A DNA stretch of 5,439 bases, from the NCBI GenBank assembly GCA_015662065.1, contig DQUX01000280.1, forward strand, positions 1-5,439. Reading direction: 5' to 3'. Every line of letters begins with the position of its first letter. Position 1 is the stretch's first letter. The DNA is from Anaerolineales bacterium (GTDB lineage Bacteria; Chloroflexota; Anaerolineae; B4-G1; DUEL01). The notes under the pieces were generated by a model, which did no database searches, was not told where the DNA came from, and saw only the letters and a list, made by a program, of their open reading frames with translations. A program made the position numbers and the translations under genes. Positions 5,429 through 5,439 of this stretch are shown one piece after another.

Positions 5429-5439
5429 TCAGAGCAAAA

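Overview
This is a GC-rich, gene-dense bacterial window. It most likely comes from the phylum Chloroflexota (Anaerolineae-like). That placement is inference. It rests on a secreted FG-GAP propeller protein ending in the tail KMYLPLVLRRYR, a membrane protein with a Thr/Pro-rich linker and a C-terminal beta domain of a kind I associate with that phylum, a LipM-type octanoyltransferase, and high-GC codon use. No rRNA, tRNA or CRISPR array is visible.

Layout. Bases 1-57 are probably the last 18 codons of an unrecognised plus-strand gene. It ends directly against a LipM-like octanoyl/lipoyl transferase gene (58-873, +). A gap of about 155 bases (874-1028) separates this from a convergent minus-strand cluster. 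The gap holds a GGCCCC/GGGGCC hairpin whose interior is a run of degenerate pentamers.

The minus-strand cluster, in transcription order, starts near 5310. (1) A two-helix membrane protein with a bacterial PH domain and a C-terminal SHOCT motif (5310-4690). (2) A trimeric-type purine nucleoside phosphorylase with its key active-site residues intact (4642-3806). (3) A two-helix membrane protein with a Pro/Thr linker and an outer beta domain (3809-2961), coupled to the phosphorylase by an ATGA overlap. (4) A secreted seven-bladed FG-GAP/integrin-alpha-like propeller (2876-1029), 84 bases further on, probably with its own promoter. Shine-Dalgarno sites place the starts of genes 1 and 4 downstream of the longest open frames.

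Upstream of the cluster (5311-5439) are two perfect 17-base palindromes of the same design (GGGTC-NNN-GACCC core), with centres 53 bases apart. They could be paired operators or a small dispersed repeat.

Functionally, the enzymes are housekeeping: lipoyl-cofactor assembly and purine salvage. The rest is envelope-related. No defence system or mobile element is recognisable. The least explained signals are the C-terminal YLPLVLR-type tail, the paired palindromes, and the structured convergent intergenic region.
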